Shown here: piece by piece, positions 36,160 to 44,383 of the stretch | How the letters are laid out: every line of letters starts with the position of its first letter | How positions within the stretch are numbered: the first letter of the stretch is position 1 | From: Metabacillus bambusae | GTDB lineage: Bacteria > Bacillota > Bacilli > Bacillales > Bacillaceae | Length of the DNA: 64,000 nt | Reading direction: 5' to 3' | NCBI RefSeq assembly: GCF_017497975.1 | Contig: NZ_JAGDEL010000006.1 | Span: forward strand, 186,001 to 250,000 | Notes under the pieces: model-generated | Told to the model about the DNA's origin: nothing | The model's input: the letters and a program-made list of their open reading frames with translations, nothing else | The model's database searches: none | Made by a program: the position numbers and the translations under genes

Positions 36160-36504
36160 TCCAAATAGTACCTCCTAGGCTTGTATACAAACTTAGTTTA
36201 ATAGATTAGTAGACGAAAAACTACAAAATTATTAGAAAAATGGTATAAATAGATAAAAATAGGTAAAATGAAACAAATTTCTCATTTTTATCATACATAA
36301 ACGAAGAGTTGCTGACAATGAAAACTTCACAAAAATCCATTGATTAAATAAATGCAAATAGGAGGCTAATTAAAAATCGACAGCCTCCTTTTTGATATGT
36401 AAATGTTTCTTATGATCTTATATCGTTAAAATTTATAAAGGTTTTAATTTTCTCCCCAAAAAAGCAATCCAATTCCAATGTTAATAAAACTGATTTTGAT
36501 TTAA
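36160..36504. other. Intergenic region between cwlS and cdaS
   Basis: The region holds a hairpin (36361-36394: aggaggct/agcctcct) that probably ends cdaS transcripts, and otherwise AT-rich DNA that must include the cwlS promoter. yojK, present here in B. subtilis, is absent. Confidence 0.5.
36361..36394. terminator. Hairpin downstream of cdaS
   Basis: aggaggct and agcctcct pair with a 15-base loop; the T-run is better on the plus strand. Confidence 0.55.
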
Positions 36505-37128
36505 CTAGTGAATACTATCCTTAGTCGTACTTATTGGATAAAGTGTACCGTCCAAGGCAAAAGACATTCTTCCTGTTTCCTCTGAGACCACTAATACAAG
36601 AGCATCTAACATTTCTGAAAGTCCAATTGCAGCTCGATGTCTTGTACCAACTTTTTCATTACCAAAGTTTTGTGTAGTTAATGGCAAAACATTCGCAGCT
36701 GAAACGATATAGTCCCCTTTTATATGAAGCGCTCCATCATGTAAAGGATTGCCCGGAAAGAATATACTTTCAATCAATCTGTTCGATAGATTTGCATTTA
36801 ATTTAATCCCCCCTTGTAGTAGGCTATCCACTGGATTATTACGTTCAACTATCATTAGAGCTCCATGGCGTCGCTCAGATAAATTTTGAATAGCTTTTGC
36901 GATGTCAATGTATTTTTTTGTAAAGTCTGCTATATAGGTCTTTAAGTAAAAAAAAGAAGCAGAAGACTGAATTTCATTAAACTGTTCTTTAATATGTGCA
37001 AGTTCGCATAATAAGCAATAGTCCTTGTCCTCTATCGAAGATCTCATCATTTCTGCTTCTTTAATAATTTGTTCTAAATGAAAAGCTATATGATTTTTAA
37101 TATTTGTAACTGTATTGTAGCCTTCCAT
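36505..37128 (-). CDS. cdaS: Sporulation-specific diadenylate cyclase CdaS
   Basis: The product from ATG 37128 (aaggggcgg upstream) is 207 aa, the usual length of B. subtilis CdaS. It makes c-di-AMP from two ATP in the forespore. The N-terminal ~60 residues form the two-helix autoinhibitory region of this subclass. The DAC domain follows with RRHGALMIVER, the active-site PLHDGALHI (DGA), and GTRHRAAIGLSE (RHR). No membrane segment, unlike CdaA. A SigG-like promoter fits the known forespore expression. The nearby gene order also agrees. Confidence 0.95.
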   Translation of the reverse strand: MEGYNTVTNIKNHIAFHLEQIIKEAEMMRSSIEDKDYCLLCELAHIKEQFNEIQSSASFFYLKTYIADFTKKYIDIAKAIQNLSERRHGALMIVERNNPVDSLLQGGIKLNANLSNRLIESIFFPGNPLHDGALHIKGDYIVSAANVLPLTTQNFGNEKVGTRHRAAIGLSEMLDALVLVVSEETGRMSFALDGTLYPISTTKDSIH

Positions 37129-37160
37129 AATATCCGCCCCTTCCTTTGTTTTAGTTTTAT

Positions 37161-37190
37161 TATTATGCAGGATAATTATCATTTTATTTT
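37161..37190 (-). promoter_or_regulatory. SigG-like promoter of cdaS
   Basis: On the minus strand the -10 element CATAATA (37161-37167) follows a 17-bp spacer after AAAATA (37185-37190), four of six matches to TGAATA. It lies 33 bp before the start. Confidence 0.5.
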
Positions 37191-37243
37191 CCGATGTATC
37201 TTTTCCAATTTTTTCATCATACTATTAATGGGAGGTTTTGCCA

Positions 37244-37363
37244 TTGATTACACATAAAATACTACAATATACCTTTAGTATCCTTGGAGTTCTTTCATTA
37301 GGCTTCTTTTATTATCAAATGTTTAAAGGTGAATCTAGAAAATCAGACAATCAACCAAAATAA
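37244..37363 (+). CDS. 39-residue single-pass membrane protein
   Basis: A TTG start with gggaggt 8 bp upstream encodes (M)ITHKILQYTFSILGVLSLGFFYYQMFKG... then a short hydrophilic tail ending DNQPK. Residues 6-26 form one transmembrane helix. It is too short for usual gene calls. It lies divergent to cdaS and 64 bp before norM. The function is unknown; small proteins of this type often bind a membrane partner. Confidence 0.55.
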   Translation: MITHKILQYTFSILGVLSLGFFYYQMFKGESRKSDNQPK

Positions 37364-37426
37364 GGTTTCTTTTGTTTTTTTCATGTTATAATTCTCTAGT
37401 CAACAAGCAGAAACGAGGATATTTAT

Positions 37427-38800
37427 ATGAAGAAAACAGTTACAAAACGAGAAAAGATCATTCAATTATCAAGTATTTTATTTCCCATTCTCATTACACA
37501 ATTAGGGTTGTATTCGATGAACTTTTTCGATACAACAATGTCAGGAAAAGTTCATCCTACTGACTTAGCAGGGGTTGCAATTGGTTCAAGTCTTTGGGTG
37601 CCAGTTTATACCGGATTAAGTGGAATCTTACTCTCCATAACACCAATTGTTGCTCATTTAGTTGGAGCAAAAAAAAATAAAGAAGTACCAAATATGATTA
37701 TCCAAGGTTTATATTTAAGTGTGATACTTTCAATAATTATTGTCATTGTTGGTTATTTTTCCTTAGATCCAATTTTAACCAACATGGGGTTAGAGCAAGA
37801 AGTCCGCCATATTGCAAAGGGTTATTTAATTGCCTTATCTTTTGGCATTTTACCTTTGTTTATTTACGCTGTTTTAAGATGTTTTATCGATGCACTAGGG
37901 TTTACTAGAGTGACAATGTTTATTACTTTGACCTCTCTACCAATTAATTTTGCGTTTAATTATTTATTCATTTTTGGAAAATTCGGAGCTCCTAAACTTG
38001 GGGGAATCGGTGCAGGTATTGCCTCAGCTATTACGTATTGGTGTATTACTGCCATAGCGTTAGTCATTATTATGAAGCAGTCTCCTTTTAAAGAGTATTA
38101 CGTATTTAAAAAATTTTATAAGGCTTCTTTTAAGGCATGGAATGAGATATTAAAAATAGGGGTTCCTATCGGATTATCCATTTTTTTTGAAACGAGTATT
38201 TTTGCCGCTGTTACACTATTAATGAGCCAATATAATACGATTACGATCGCTTCCCATCAAGCAGCGATAAACTTCGCCTCCTTTCTTTATATGCTACCAT
38301 TAAGTATTTCTATGGCCTTAACAATCATTGTCGGCCATGAAGTTGGTGCAAAACGTTTAAAGGATGCAAAGCAATATAGTTATATAGGAATCGGATTGGC
38401 TATCTTTCTCTCAGCTTTATCTGCAGCGTGCATCTATTTCTTCCGTCCTGAGGTTGCATCTATTTATACTTCAGACGCAGCTGTGTTAAAACTAACTCAG
38501 GACTTTCTAATTTATGCGATATTTTTTCAACTTTCAGATGCAATCGCTGCTCCTATTCAAGGAGTTTTAAGAGGATATAAGGATGTCAATATTACTTTTA
38601 TGATGGCTCTTGTCTCCTATTGGGTTATAGGATTACCTGTTGGCTATCTGTTAGCAACCTATACAACATTAGATGCATTTGGATTTTGGATCGGGTTAAT
38701 TTCTGGGCTCGCTGCAGGTGCCATTGGACTGTCAATTCGACTTCATATCATTCAGAGGAAAAATGAGATTGCCTTATATCGAAAAAAGCTAATTCAGTGA
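37427..38800 (+). CDS. norM: MATE-family multidrug efflux pump NorM
   Basis: The 457-aa product has about twelve transmembrane helices in two six-helix halves, typical of NorM-type MATE pumps, which expel cationic drugs in exchange for sodium or protons. Visible: N-terminal LFPILITQLGLYSMNFFDTTMSGKV, then the second-half SHQAAINFASFLYMLPLSISMALTIIVGHEVGAKR. Synteny supports B. subtilis NorM (YojI). The start has cgaggat upstream. A perfect terminator overlaps its stop codon. Confidence 0.93.
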   Translation: MKKTVTKREKIIQLSSILFPILITQLGLYSMNFFDTTMSGKVHPTDLAGVAIGSSLWVPVYTGLSGILLSITPIVAHLVGAKKNKEVPNMIIQGLYLSVILSIIIVIVGYFSLDPILTNMGLEQEVRHIAKGYLIALSFGILPLFIYAVLRCFIDALGFTRVTMFITLTSLPINFAFNYLFIFGKFGAPKLGGIGAGIASAITYWCITAIALVIIMKQSPFKEYYVFKKFYKASFKAWNEILKIGVPIGLSIFFETSIFAAVTLLMSQYNTITIASHQAAINFASFLYMLPLSISMALTIIVGHEVGAKRLKDAKQYSYIGIGLAIFLSALSAACIYFFRPEVASIYTSDAAVLKLTQDFLIYAIFFQLSDAIAAPIQGVLRGYKDVNITFMMALVSYWVIGLPVGYLLATYTTLDAFGFWIGLISGLAAGAIGLSIRLHIIQRKNEIALYRKKLIQ

Positions 38801-38814
38801 ATTAGCTTTTTTGT
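38782..38814 (+). terminator. Terminator overlapping the norM stop
   Basis: aaaaagctaattca and tgaattagctttttt form a long perfect hairpin that includes the last codons and the TGA. Confidence 0.9.
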
Positions 38815-38852
38815 ATTAAGTATGATTTATTATTGAGTAAATCCCATTTTTA

Positions 38853-39524
38853 TTATTCTTCCCATTTGTAAGTATAGTACGTTTCTTGCTCAAACCAATG
38901 CTTAGCTTCTGGATCATTATTTAATAGCTTTTCTTCCATCTGCTTTAACATCCCTTCAGTTTGTGAACGGTGAGCCCTAAGTGCTTGTAATTTTATATCC
39001 GCTACATCTGTAATATTAATCGTAATATCTGGTTCACCAATTTTTTCAAAGCGATTATTTGAAAAAGCCAGACAATAGGTTACAGGACGTTTTTCAATCG
39101 GTCGACGTTTTAATGCACGAATAACAGCAGCACCGCATGCATCATGATCGGGGTGGACTGCAAACCCTGGATAAAACGTAACAATAAGTGTCGGCTCAAC
39201 GCTATCAATTATTTCCTCCATCATATCAGCTAACTCTTCGTCATCTTCAAATTCAAGTGTTTTATCACGGAGTCCAAGCATCCTTAAATCTTGTACATCC
39301 ATCGCCCTACAAGCATCCTCTAACTCTTTCTTTCTGATAATTGGCAGAGATTCACGATTCGCAAAGAGAGGGTTTCCCATATTTCTTCCCATTTCACCTA
39401 AGGTACCACAAGCATATGTAACCGGAACACCAGCTTTTCTTTTTTGTGCAATTAGTCCTGCAACACCAAATGACTCATCATCAGGGTGCGGTAAAATTAC
39501 TAAAACATGTTCTCTCATCTTCAA
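38853..39524 (-). CDS. bshB2: Bacillithiol biosynthesis deacetylase BshB2
   Basis: The 223-aa zinc deacetylase of the LmbE/PIG-L family removes acetyl from GlcNAc-malate or cleaves bacillithiol conjugates. The zinc motif PHPDDESFG is at 12-20 and HPDHDACG in the middle supplies the third ligand. The start has gaggagattg upstream. It lies downstream of yojF by 50 bp on the same strand, the same pair as in B. subtilis. Confidence 0.94.
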   Translation of the reverse strand: MKMREHVLVILPHPDDESFGVAGLIAQKRKAGVPVTYACGTLGEMGRNMGNPLFANRESLPIIRKKELEDACRAMDVQDLRMLGLRDKTLEFEDDEELADMMEEIIDSVEPTLIVTFYPGFAVHPDHDACGAAVIRALKRRPIEKRPVTYCLAFSNNRFEKIGEPDITINITDVADIKLQALRAHRSQTEGMLKQMEEKLLNNDPEAKHWFEQETYYTYKWEE

Positions 39525-39574
39525 TCTCCTCTTTAGTCATTTATTTAAACGATTAAACTTTTAATTAGATTGTG

Positions 39575-39925
39575 TCAGTATTGGAAAGGTTTTTCACTTA
39601 TTTGTAAAGCAATAGCTAATTGTCCTTCTGAGTTGTGACCAGCCATTAACAATTGATTTTCATCATTATAAACCCAATCTGTTAATCCCTCTGCATAAAC
39701 CCATCCTTCATCCATTTTTAATCCGACACGATAAGGACCATTTCCAGTAATTTTCGCTTGACGATACGTTACTTTTGTATTTCGGATAAATGCAACCACA
39801 GTCATGTTTGATTCGTTTTTATGAGCAGAGTATGCTCCTGTTGTCGTTTCTAAATGAATATAAACTGTTTTGTTTAGAAATTGTTCTAAGTATGCTTGTA
39901 CAGCTTGTTTTGTTATTGGCTTCAT
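39575..39925 (-). CDS. yojF: YojF (DUF1806) family protein
   Basis: The 116-aa product is a small beta-rich cytoplasmic protein, with IHLETTTGAYSAHK, VAFIRNTKVTYRQAKITGNGPYRVGLKM and WVYAEGLTDW. It always neighbours bshB2 in this group, so a link to bacillithiol metabolism is inferred. No catalytic residues are recognisable. The start has aggggag upstream. Confidence 0.88.
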   Translation of the reverse strand: MKPITKQAVQAYLEQFLNKTVYIHLETTTGAYSAHKNESNMTVVAFIRNTKVTYRQAKITGNGPYRVGLKMDEGWVYAEGLTDWVYNDENQLLMAGHNSEGQLAIALQISEKPFQY

Positions 39926-39946
39926 TTTTATAACTCCCCTATAATT

Positions 39947-40210
39947 TTATTTCTTAAGAGTTTCGAGTACGTTAATATGTGAATCAATCAATTTTATCTT
40001 GTAATCATCATTTAATGTAGAAGCGACAATTCTTTTGACAGATATGTGAAACTTCTCATAAGGGCTTTTCCTAAGTCTTGGATGTGTCATTTCATCCTTA
40101 AGTTCCTTTTCAATTGAAGCTTTTAAAGTTTGAGTCTCATCAATTTCAATAGGTAGCTCTCGGTTTATCCATAATTGTCGATACGCATCCAATAATTCTT
40201 TTGCATCCAT
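39947..40210 (-). CDS. 87-residue hypothetical protein before yojF
   Basis: The small charged helical protein (MDAKELLDAYRQLWINR... to ...SHINVLETLKK) starts at ATG with gaggga upstream. It lies 21 bp before yojF and 27 bp after rarD, so it probably belongs to a rarD-unknown-yojF-bshB2 operon. It has no cysteine, signal or membrane segment. I do not recognise a family. Confidence 0.7.
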   Translation of the reverse strand: MDAKELLDAYRQLWINRELPIEIDETQTLKASIEKELKDEMTHPRLRKSPYEKFHISVKRIVASTLNDDYKIKLIDSHINVLETLKK

Positions 40211-40237
40211 CTTCTATCCCTCAATTTCTTCTAATCT

Positions 40238-41179
40238 TTACATACCAATTGTATTTTTTCTTGATCGTTTTACTTCAACTTTTTTAAAGTATTTTGAATT
40301 AGATAATGTAAAAAGTATTAACGCACTCCAAATGAACGTAAATGTAATCACTTCGATCGTTGTAAACGGTTCTTTATATACGACAATTCCGATAACTAAC
40401 GTTATGGTTGGTGCTATATATTGGAGCACTCCAACCATAAATAATGGGATGCGTTGTGCACCACTTGCAAAAAGCAATAATGGTAAAGCTGTTGCGACAC
40501 CTGCTCCTACCAATAATAAATTTGTTGGTAGATCAAAAGCTAAAAATTCTGATTTCCCTTGACTAGCTATCATCCATAAATAGTACACTGCTATCGGAGT
40601 CACAACCATCGTCTCAAACGTTAAGCCAATTGTTGAACTGAATTTTGTCAGCTTTTTCGTCAACCCATACAATCCAAAGCTTAATGCTAAAGTAATCGCT
40701 ACCCATGGAATTTGTCCATAATGAATTGTCATGATCAACACACCAATCGCCGCAACACCAAAGGACATCTTTTGCCATAAATTTAACTTCTCTTTAAAAA
40801 AGATCATTCCTAAAAGGACACTTATTAATGGATTTATATAATATCCTAAGCTTGCCTCAATCATATGCTCATTATTAACAGACCAAATGTATACAAACCA
40901 ATTTATGCTTATTAGCAATGATGAGAAAACTAATAAAAGAAATAATTGCGGTTGTTTTATCATCCGCTTACTTGCGACCATTATATTTTTCCATTCTTTA
41001 TTTAAAGAAAGTAAAATAAGCATAAATAAAAATGACCAGAATATTCTGTGTGCTAATATCTCTTCTGCTGATACATTTTCAATCATTTTCCAATATAAAG
41101 GTAATATCCCCCAAAGTAAATATGATCCCGCTGTATAAATAATACCTTGTTTGTATGTATTTCCTGTTGATGTATTCAC
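40238..41179 (-). CDS. rarD: RarD-type EamA-family permease
   Basis: The 313-aa membrane protein has ten predicted helices in two EamA repeats. It starts with GIIYTAGSYLLWGILPLYWKMI and has the RarD segment EEILAHRIFWSFLFML. It is thought to move small metabolites or drugs; the substrate is not known. The locus matches yojE of B. subtilis. The last 20 residues are basic and cytoplasmic. The start has gaggttattga upstream. Confidence 0.9.
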   Translation of the reverse strand: MNTSTGNTYKQGIIYTAGSYLLWGILPLYWKMIENVSAEEILAHRIFWSFLFMLILLSLNKEWKNIMVASKRMIKQPQLFLLLVFSSLLISINWFVYIWSVNNEHMIEASLGYYINPLISVLLGMIFFKEKLNLWQKMSFGVAAIGVLIMTIHYGQIPWVAITLALSFGLYGLTKKLTKFSSTIGLTFETMVVTPIAVYYLWMIASQGKSEFLAFDLPTNLLLVGAGVATALPLLLFASGAQRIPLFMVGVLQYIAPTITLVIGIVVYKEPFTTIEVITFTFIWSALILFTLSNSKYFKKVEVKRSRKNTIGM

Positions 41180-41259
41180 TTCAATAACCTCACTTCATAT
41201 GCACTTAACGTTCATTATAAACTTGAAGGTTCATGTCCTACAAGATATAAGCACTGCTA

Positions 41260-41287
41260 ACCGTTTTCTTTTATATTGCATATCATG
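41260..41287 (+). promoter_or_regulatory. SigK-like promoter of gerT
   Basis: AC (41260-41261), a 17-bp spacer, and CATATCATG (41279-41287), near the mother-cell SigK consensus AC-N16/17-CATANNNTA (one mismatch). It lies 35 bp before the start codon. Confidence 0.5.
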
Positions 41288-41322
41288 TTAATAACTATCT
41301 TCGTCATTAAGGATGTGAAAAA

Positions 41323-41784
41323 ATGTTTCCTTGGAATAAACAATTTCCATTCGATCAAAAGGGTTTTACTCAACACATCAATAAAATGAATCCAAAGGAA
41401 GTTGAGAACTATATACAATCAGTTATGAAAAATGTTTTTGGAGAAGATTTCACTCAAGGCTTCCCTTTTCAAGGTGAACTTACTCAAAATGAAAATAGAG
41501 GAAACACTTCAAAAAAAACGATGCCAGAGATTTTTGAAACAAATGATTTTGTATATGTAAAACTACCTGTTTCGGAAGACAATGTTGGAAGAATTAAAAT
41601 ACAGCATACAAACCATCAATTAATTGTTCACAACTATCCGAATCAATCTGACCAAAATAAATATTTGCTTCCATCACCAGTAAAAAGGAAAGGAGCAAAA
41701 GCTAGGTTTATTGAAGGTTGCCTGGAAATACAACTTATTCGGTTACACGACCATAGTATTTCAGAAATAGATATATCCTATTAA
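41323..41784 (+). CDS. gerT: Spore coat/germination protein GerT (Hsp20-like)
   Basis: The 153-aa product begins MFPWNKQFPFDQKGF and has NPKEVENYIQSVMKNVF, followed by a beta-sandwich part (EIFETNDFVYVKLPVSEDNVGRIKIQHTN) like the alpha-crystallin fold. This matches GerT, an inner-coat protein needed for normal germination in B. subtilis and made late in the mother cell. The position between rarD and yodBC agrees. A SigK-like promoter is visible. Ribosome site taaggatgtg. A terminator follows at 41905. The Hsp20 relation is weak by eye, so CotP-like proteins are an alternative. Confidence 0.82.
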   Translation: MFPWNKQFPFDQKGFTQHINKMNPKEVENYIQSVMKNVFGEDFTQGFPFQGELTQNENRGNTSKKTMPEIFETNDFVYVKLPVSEDNVGRIKIQHTNHQLIVHNYPNQSDQNKYLLPSPVKRKGAKARFIEGCLEIQLIRLHDHSISEIDISY

Positions 41785-41904
41785 GACCGTAATTTAACCC
41801 ACTTAAAGATACCCCAATTACACTTGGACACTAATTGATATGATCTTCCTACTCTTGAATTGAAAGTAAGTTGTAAGTTGTTGTATCAGTAACAATTCAT
41901 TTTA

Positions 41905-41943
41905 AATCAAAAAAACTACCTACTTTGCAGGTAGTTTTTTTGA
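41905..41943. terminator. Intrinsic terminator between gerT and the Gly/Tyr-rich gene
   Basis: aaaaactacct and aggtagttttttt pair strongly with T and A tracts on both sides, so it can serve both converging genes. Confidence 0.85.
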
Positions 41944-42027
41944 TATGAAGGAAATCCTTTGTTCAATCCCTAATGGAAGTAATGGTGCTCTTAGTGAAAT
42001 ACAAATTCCCCTTCATATTTGATGTTG

Positions 42028-42246
42028 TTAATATGGGTAACCCCCGCCATATGGAGGATAGCCGTAGCCATAACCATATGGATATCCTCCATATGGATAT
42101 GGTGGGTATCCATATGGTGGTCTCGGTCTAAAAATCGCACTTCCGACTAATCCCCCAAGTAATCCGCCCACAAACGGACCACCAAATAAGAATCTTCCAC
42201 CAGGGTATGGTCTACGAATATAATTACGCATCATATAAGGTGACAT
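42028..42246 (-). CDS. Pro/Gly/Tyr-rich small protein, likely spore or surface
   Basis: The 72-aa product has an N-terminal MMRNYIRRPYPGGRFLFGG, a hydrophobic glycine segment GGPFVGGLLGGLVGSAIF, and a C-terminal array of PYGYPPYPYGG-type repeats. Such composition is typical of spore coat or surface proteins in Bacillus. The start has gaggagga upstream. Its compositional neighbour is yodI at 47443. No family name can be given with certainty. Confidence 0.75.
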   Translation of the reverse strand: MSPYMMRNYIRRPYPGGRFLFGGPFVGGLLGGLVGSAIFRPRPPYGYPPYPYGGYPYGYGYGYPPYGGGYPY

Positions 42247-42377
42247 TATTTTTTCCTCCTCTAATATTTACCTACACTAAAAAGTATTCATAGAAGTAAA
42301 TATTGGAGTGGGCTAATATCTATGTTTTAGGTAATTAGTTTAATTTCTTTGCTAATCATGTACATTTTGTTATCAAA

Positions 42378-43118
42378 TCATTCTTCATATATCATCTTTT
42401 TTGTCATTCCACCATCAATAACAAGATTTGTACCTGTTACAAAATCATTTTCATCCATCGTTAAATATAAACATGCCATTGCAACATCTATTGGTTTTCC
42501 AACTCTTTTCGAAAAATGTTGCGAATGATCAATCTCTCTTAATAATTGATAATCACCCGTTTCAATCCACCCTGGAGAAATCGCATTGACTTGGATGTTA
42601 TCTTCTCCAAGTGAAGCTGCCAGAGCATGTGATATTGCCACTATTCCACCCTTTGTAGCTGCATAAGACTCTGAGTTTTTTTCAGACATGATCGCTCTTG
42701 TTGAAGCAATATTTATGATCTTCCCACCGTATTGATTTTCTTTCATATATTTAGCAGCTTCTCGTGATGCAAACATCACACTTTTTAAATTTGTTGAGAT
42801 AACTGAATCCCACTCTTCAACCGTTATGTCATATGGTGAAACCCATTTTGAAATACCAGCATTATTAATAAGAATATCAATAGTATGATAACGTAAGATT
42901 GTTTCTTCCATCAGCGATTCAATGTCTGATACTTGTGAGACATCTGCTTTTATATAACTGACGTGTAAGGATTTGGCTTGGTATTCTTTTTCTAATTCTT
43001 TACCAGCATCTTCATCAATATCAGCTATAATGACGTTATATCCTTTCAAAGCATATTGAAAAACAATTTCTTTCCCTATTCCTTTTGATCCCCCAGTAAC
43101 GATAACTGTTTTAGACAT
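42378..43118 (-). CDS. Short-chain dehydrogenase/reductase
   Basis: The 246-aa classical SDR starts at ATG 43118 with gaggagg upstream. Cofactor motif TGGSKGIG near residues 8-15, NNAGIS, catalytic SYAATKGG with Tyr and Lys, and ISPGWIETG. Its D-I-D-E acidic pair after the second strand suggests NAD(H) use. It begins 4 bp after the yodB stop, so the two are co-transcribed and probably induced by the same electrophile or quinone signal. Substrate unknown. No such gene accompanies yodB in B. subtilis. Confidence 0.86.
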   Translation of the reverse strand: MSKTVIVTGGSKGIGKEIVFQYALKGYNVIIADIDEDAGKELEKEYQAKSLHVSYIKADVSQVSDIESLMEETILRYHTIDILINNAGISKWVSPYDITVEEWDSVISTNLKSVMFASREAAKYMKENQYGGKIINIASTRAIMSEKNSESYAATKGGIVAISHALAASLGEDNIQVNAISPGWIETGDYQLLREIDHSQHFSKRVGKPIDVAMACLYLTMDENDFVTGTNLVIDGGMTKKMIYEE

Positions 43119-43122
43119 ACAA

Positions 43123-43446
43123 TCAGTCCTCCTCATCAGGAGTACAATATGTGTTAGCCCAGATTCCGACTTCGTTCATAACACCTTCTAAGTGTCTACC
43201 TTTTTTAGTTAATTGATAAATTACTTTCACAGGTGTTTCATCATAAACAATTCTTTCCAAAAGTCCTTCATTTTCCAACTCTTTTAGCCTTTCAGATAAC
43301 ATCTTTTGACTAATACTAGGGATAATCTCTGTCAGATCCTTAAATCTTTTAGGACCATCTAATAAAACATGAATAATAATACCAATCCATCGTTTACCTA
43401 AAAGACGAAAGGCAGATTCCATTTTCGGACAAAGATTGATCTTCAT
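43123..43446 (-). CDS. yodB: HxlR-family redox regulator YodB
   Basis: The 107-aa winged-helix repressor begins MKINLCPKMESAFRLLGKRWI and has the HTH SQKMLSERLKELENEGLLER. Cys6, the thiol that senses quinones, diamide and other electrophiles in B. subtilis, is present, and Cys101 is at the C-terminal end. The third cysteine (Cys108 there) is absent as the protein is shorter. It represses yodC, which lies divergently across a palindromic operator. The start has ggggcgat upstream. Confidence 0.92.
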   Translation of the reverse strand: MKINLCPKMESAFRLLGKRWIGIIIHVLLDGPKRFKDLTEIIPSISQKMLSERLKELENEGLLERIVYDETPVKVIYQLTKKGRHLEGVMNEVGIWANTYCTPDEED

Positions 43447-43516
43447 AAATATCGCCCCTTGTTTTAATTTCTTGACTCATTTTATCACATCAACTATTAT
43501 ATGTTATGTGAAATAA

Positions 43517-43533
43517 ACTTACAAAAAGTAAGT
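43517..43533. promoter_or_regulatory. Palindromic operator between yodB and yodC
   Basis: ACTTAC-AAAAA-GTAAGT is a perfect 17-bp palindrome in the divergent promoter region; agtatata and tagtata repeats follow at once. It fits a YodB/HxlR-type site (TACT...AGTA half-sites). Confidence 0.6.
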
Positions 43534-43590
43534 ATATAACTTTTAGTATAAAAGAATTATACAGCAAATTCAACCAAGGAGGCTTTACAA

Positions 43591-44217
43591 ATGAGTACAA
43601 CAACATACGTTGAAGATTTATTTACAGTTCTTAATAATCGAGCATCTGTACGTCACTACGATCCTAAAGTTAAAATTTCAGAAGCAGAACTATCTGAGAT
43701 TTTATCCTATTCAACTAAAGCACCATCAGCATGGAACTTGCAGCATTGGCATTTTACTGTTTTTAAAAGCGAGGAATCGAAGCAAAAGTTACTTCCTGTC
43801 GCTTATAATCAAAGCCAAATCGTTGAGTCTTCTGCAGTTATCGCGATTTTAGGTGACCTTGAAGCCAATAATAATACTGATTTAGTATATGATCCCTTAG
43901 TAGAAGGAGGATATATCACTCCTGAAATTAAAGAAACATTATCAGGTCAAATTAGTCGTGCTTATACTGATAAAGCATTTGCTAGAGATGCAGCATTTTT
44001 AAATGCTTCCTTAGCAGCCATGCAATTAATGCTAGCAGCTAAAGCAAAAGGCTATGATACTTGTTCCATTGGTGGCTTCAATAAAGATCAATTTATTAAA
44101 GAATTCAACATCTCGGAAAGATTTGTACCGATTATGCTGATTACCATTGGAAAAGCAGTTAAACCAGCCCATCAAAGCAACCGCTTGGATCTCGAACAAG
44201 TGTCTACTTGGCTATAA
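43591..44217 (+). CDS. yodC: FMN-dependent nitroreductase YodC
   Basis: The 208-aa nitroreductase-fold protein shows NNRASVRHYDP near residues 13-23, APSAWNLQHWHFTVF (flavin pocket), and the C-terminal KGYDTCSIGGF and ITIGKAVKP. It should reduce quinones or nitro compounds with NAD(P)H and so detoxify the inducers of YodB. The start has ccaaggagg upstream. It is divergent to yodB, the arrangement known from B. subtilis. Confidence 0.93.
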   Translation: MSTTTYVEDLFTVLNNRASVRHYDPKVKISEAELSEILSYSTKAPSAWNLQHWHFTVFKSEESKQKLLPVAYNQSQIVESSAVIAILGDLEANNNTDLVYDPLVEGGYITPEIKETLSGQISRAYTDKAFARDAAFLNASLAAMQLMLAAKAKGYDTCSIGGFNKDQFIKEFNISERFVPIMLITIGKAVKPAHQSNRLDLEQVSTWL

Positions 44218-44311
44218 TTTATTAAAAAGTAGGAGTTTCTTGAAGGATTTTTCTTATATGACACCTTTATTTTATTGAATATTTCCTTATAAAGAAAGAC
44301 AACAACAGTAA

Positions 44312-44369
44312 AAAAGACAGATCCCTTTTTACTTGCACGAATTTATGCAAGTAAAGGATACTGTCTTTA
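44312..44369. terminator. Convergent terminator between yodC and ctpA
   Basis: aaagacagatcc...acttgca and tgcaagt...ggatactgtcttt form a long hairpin with A/T tracts at both ends. Confidence 0.82.
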
Positions 44370-44383
44370 TTTCATAAGGTTGG

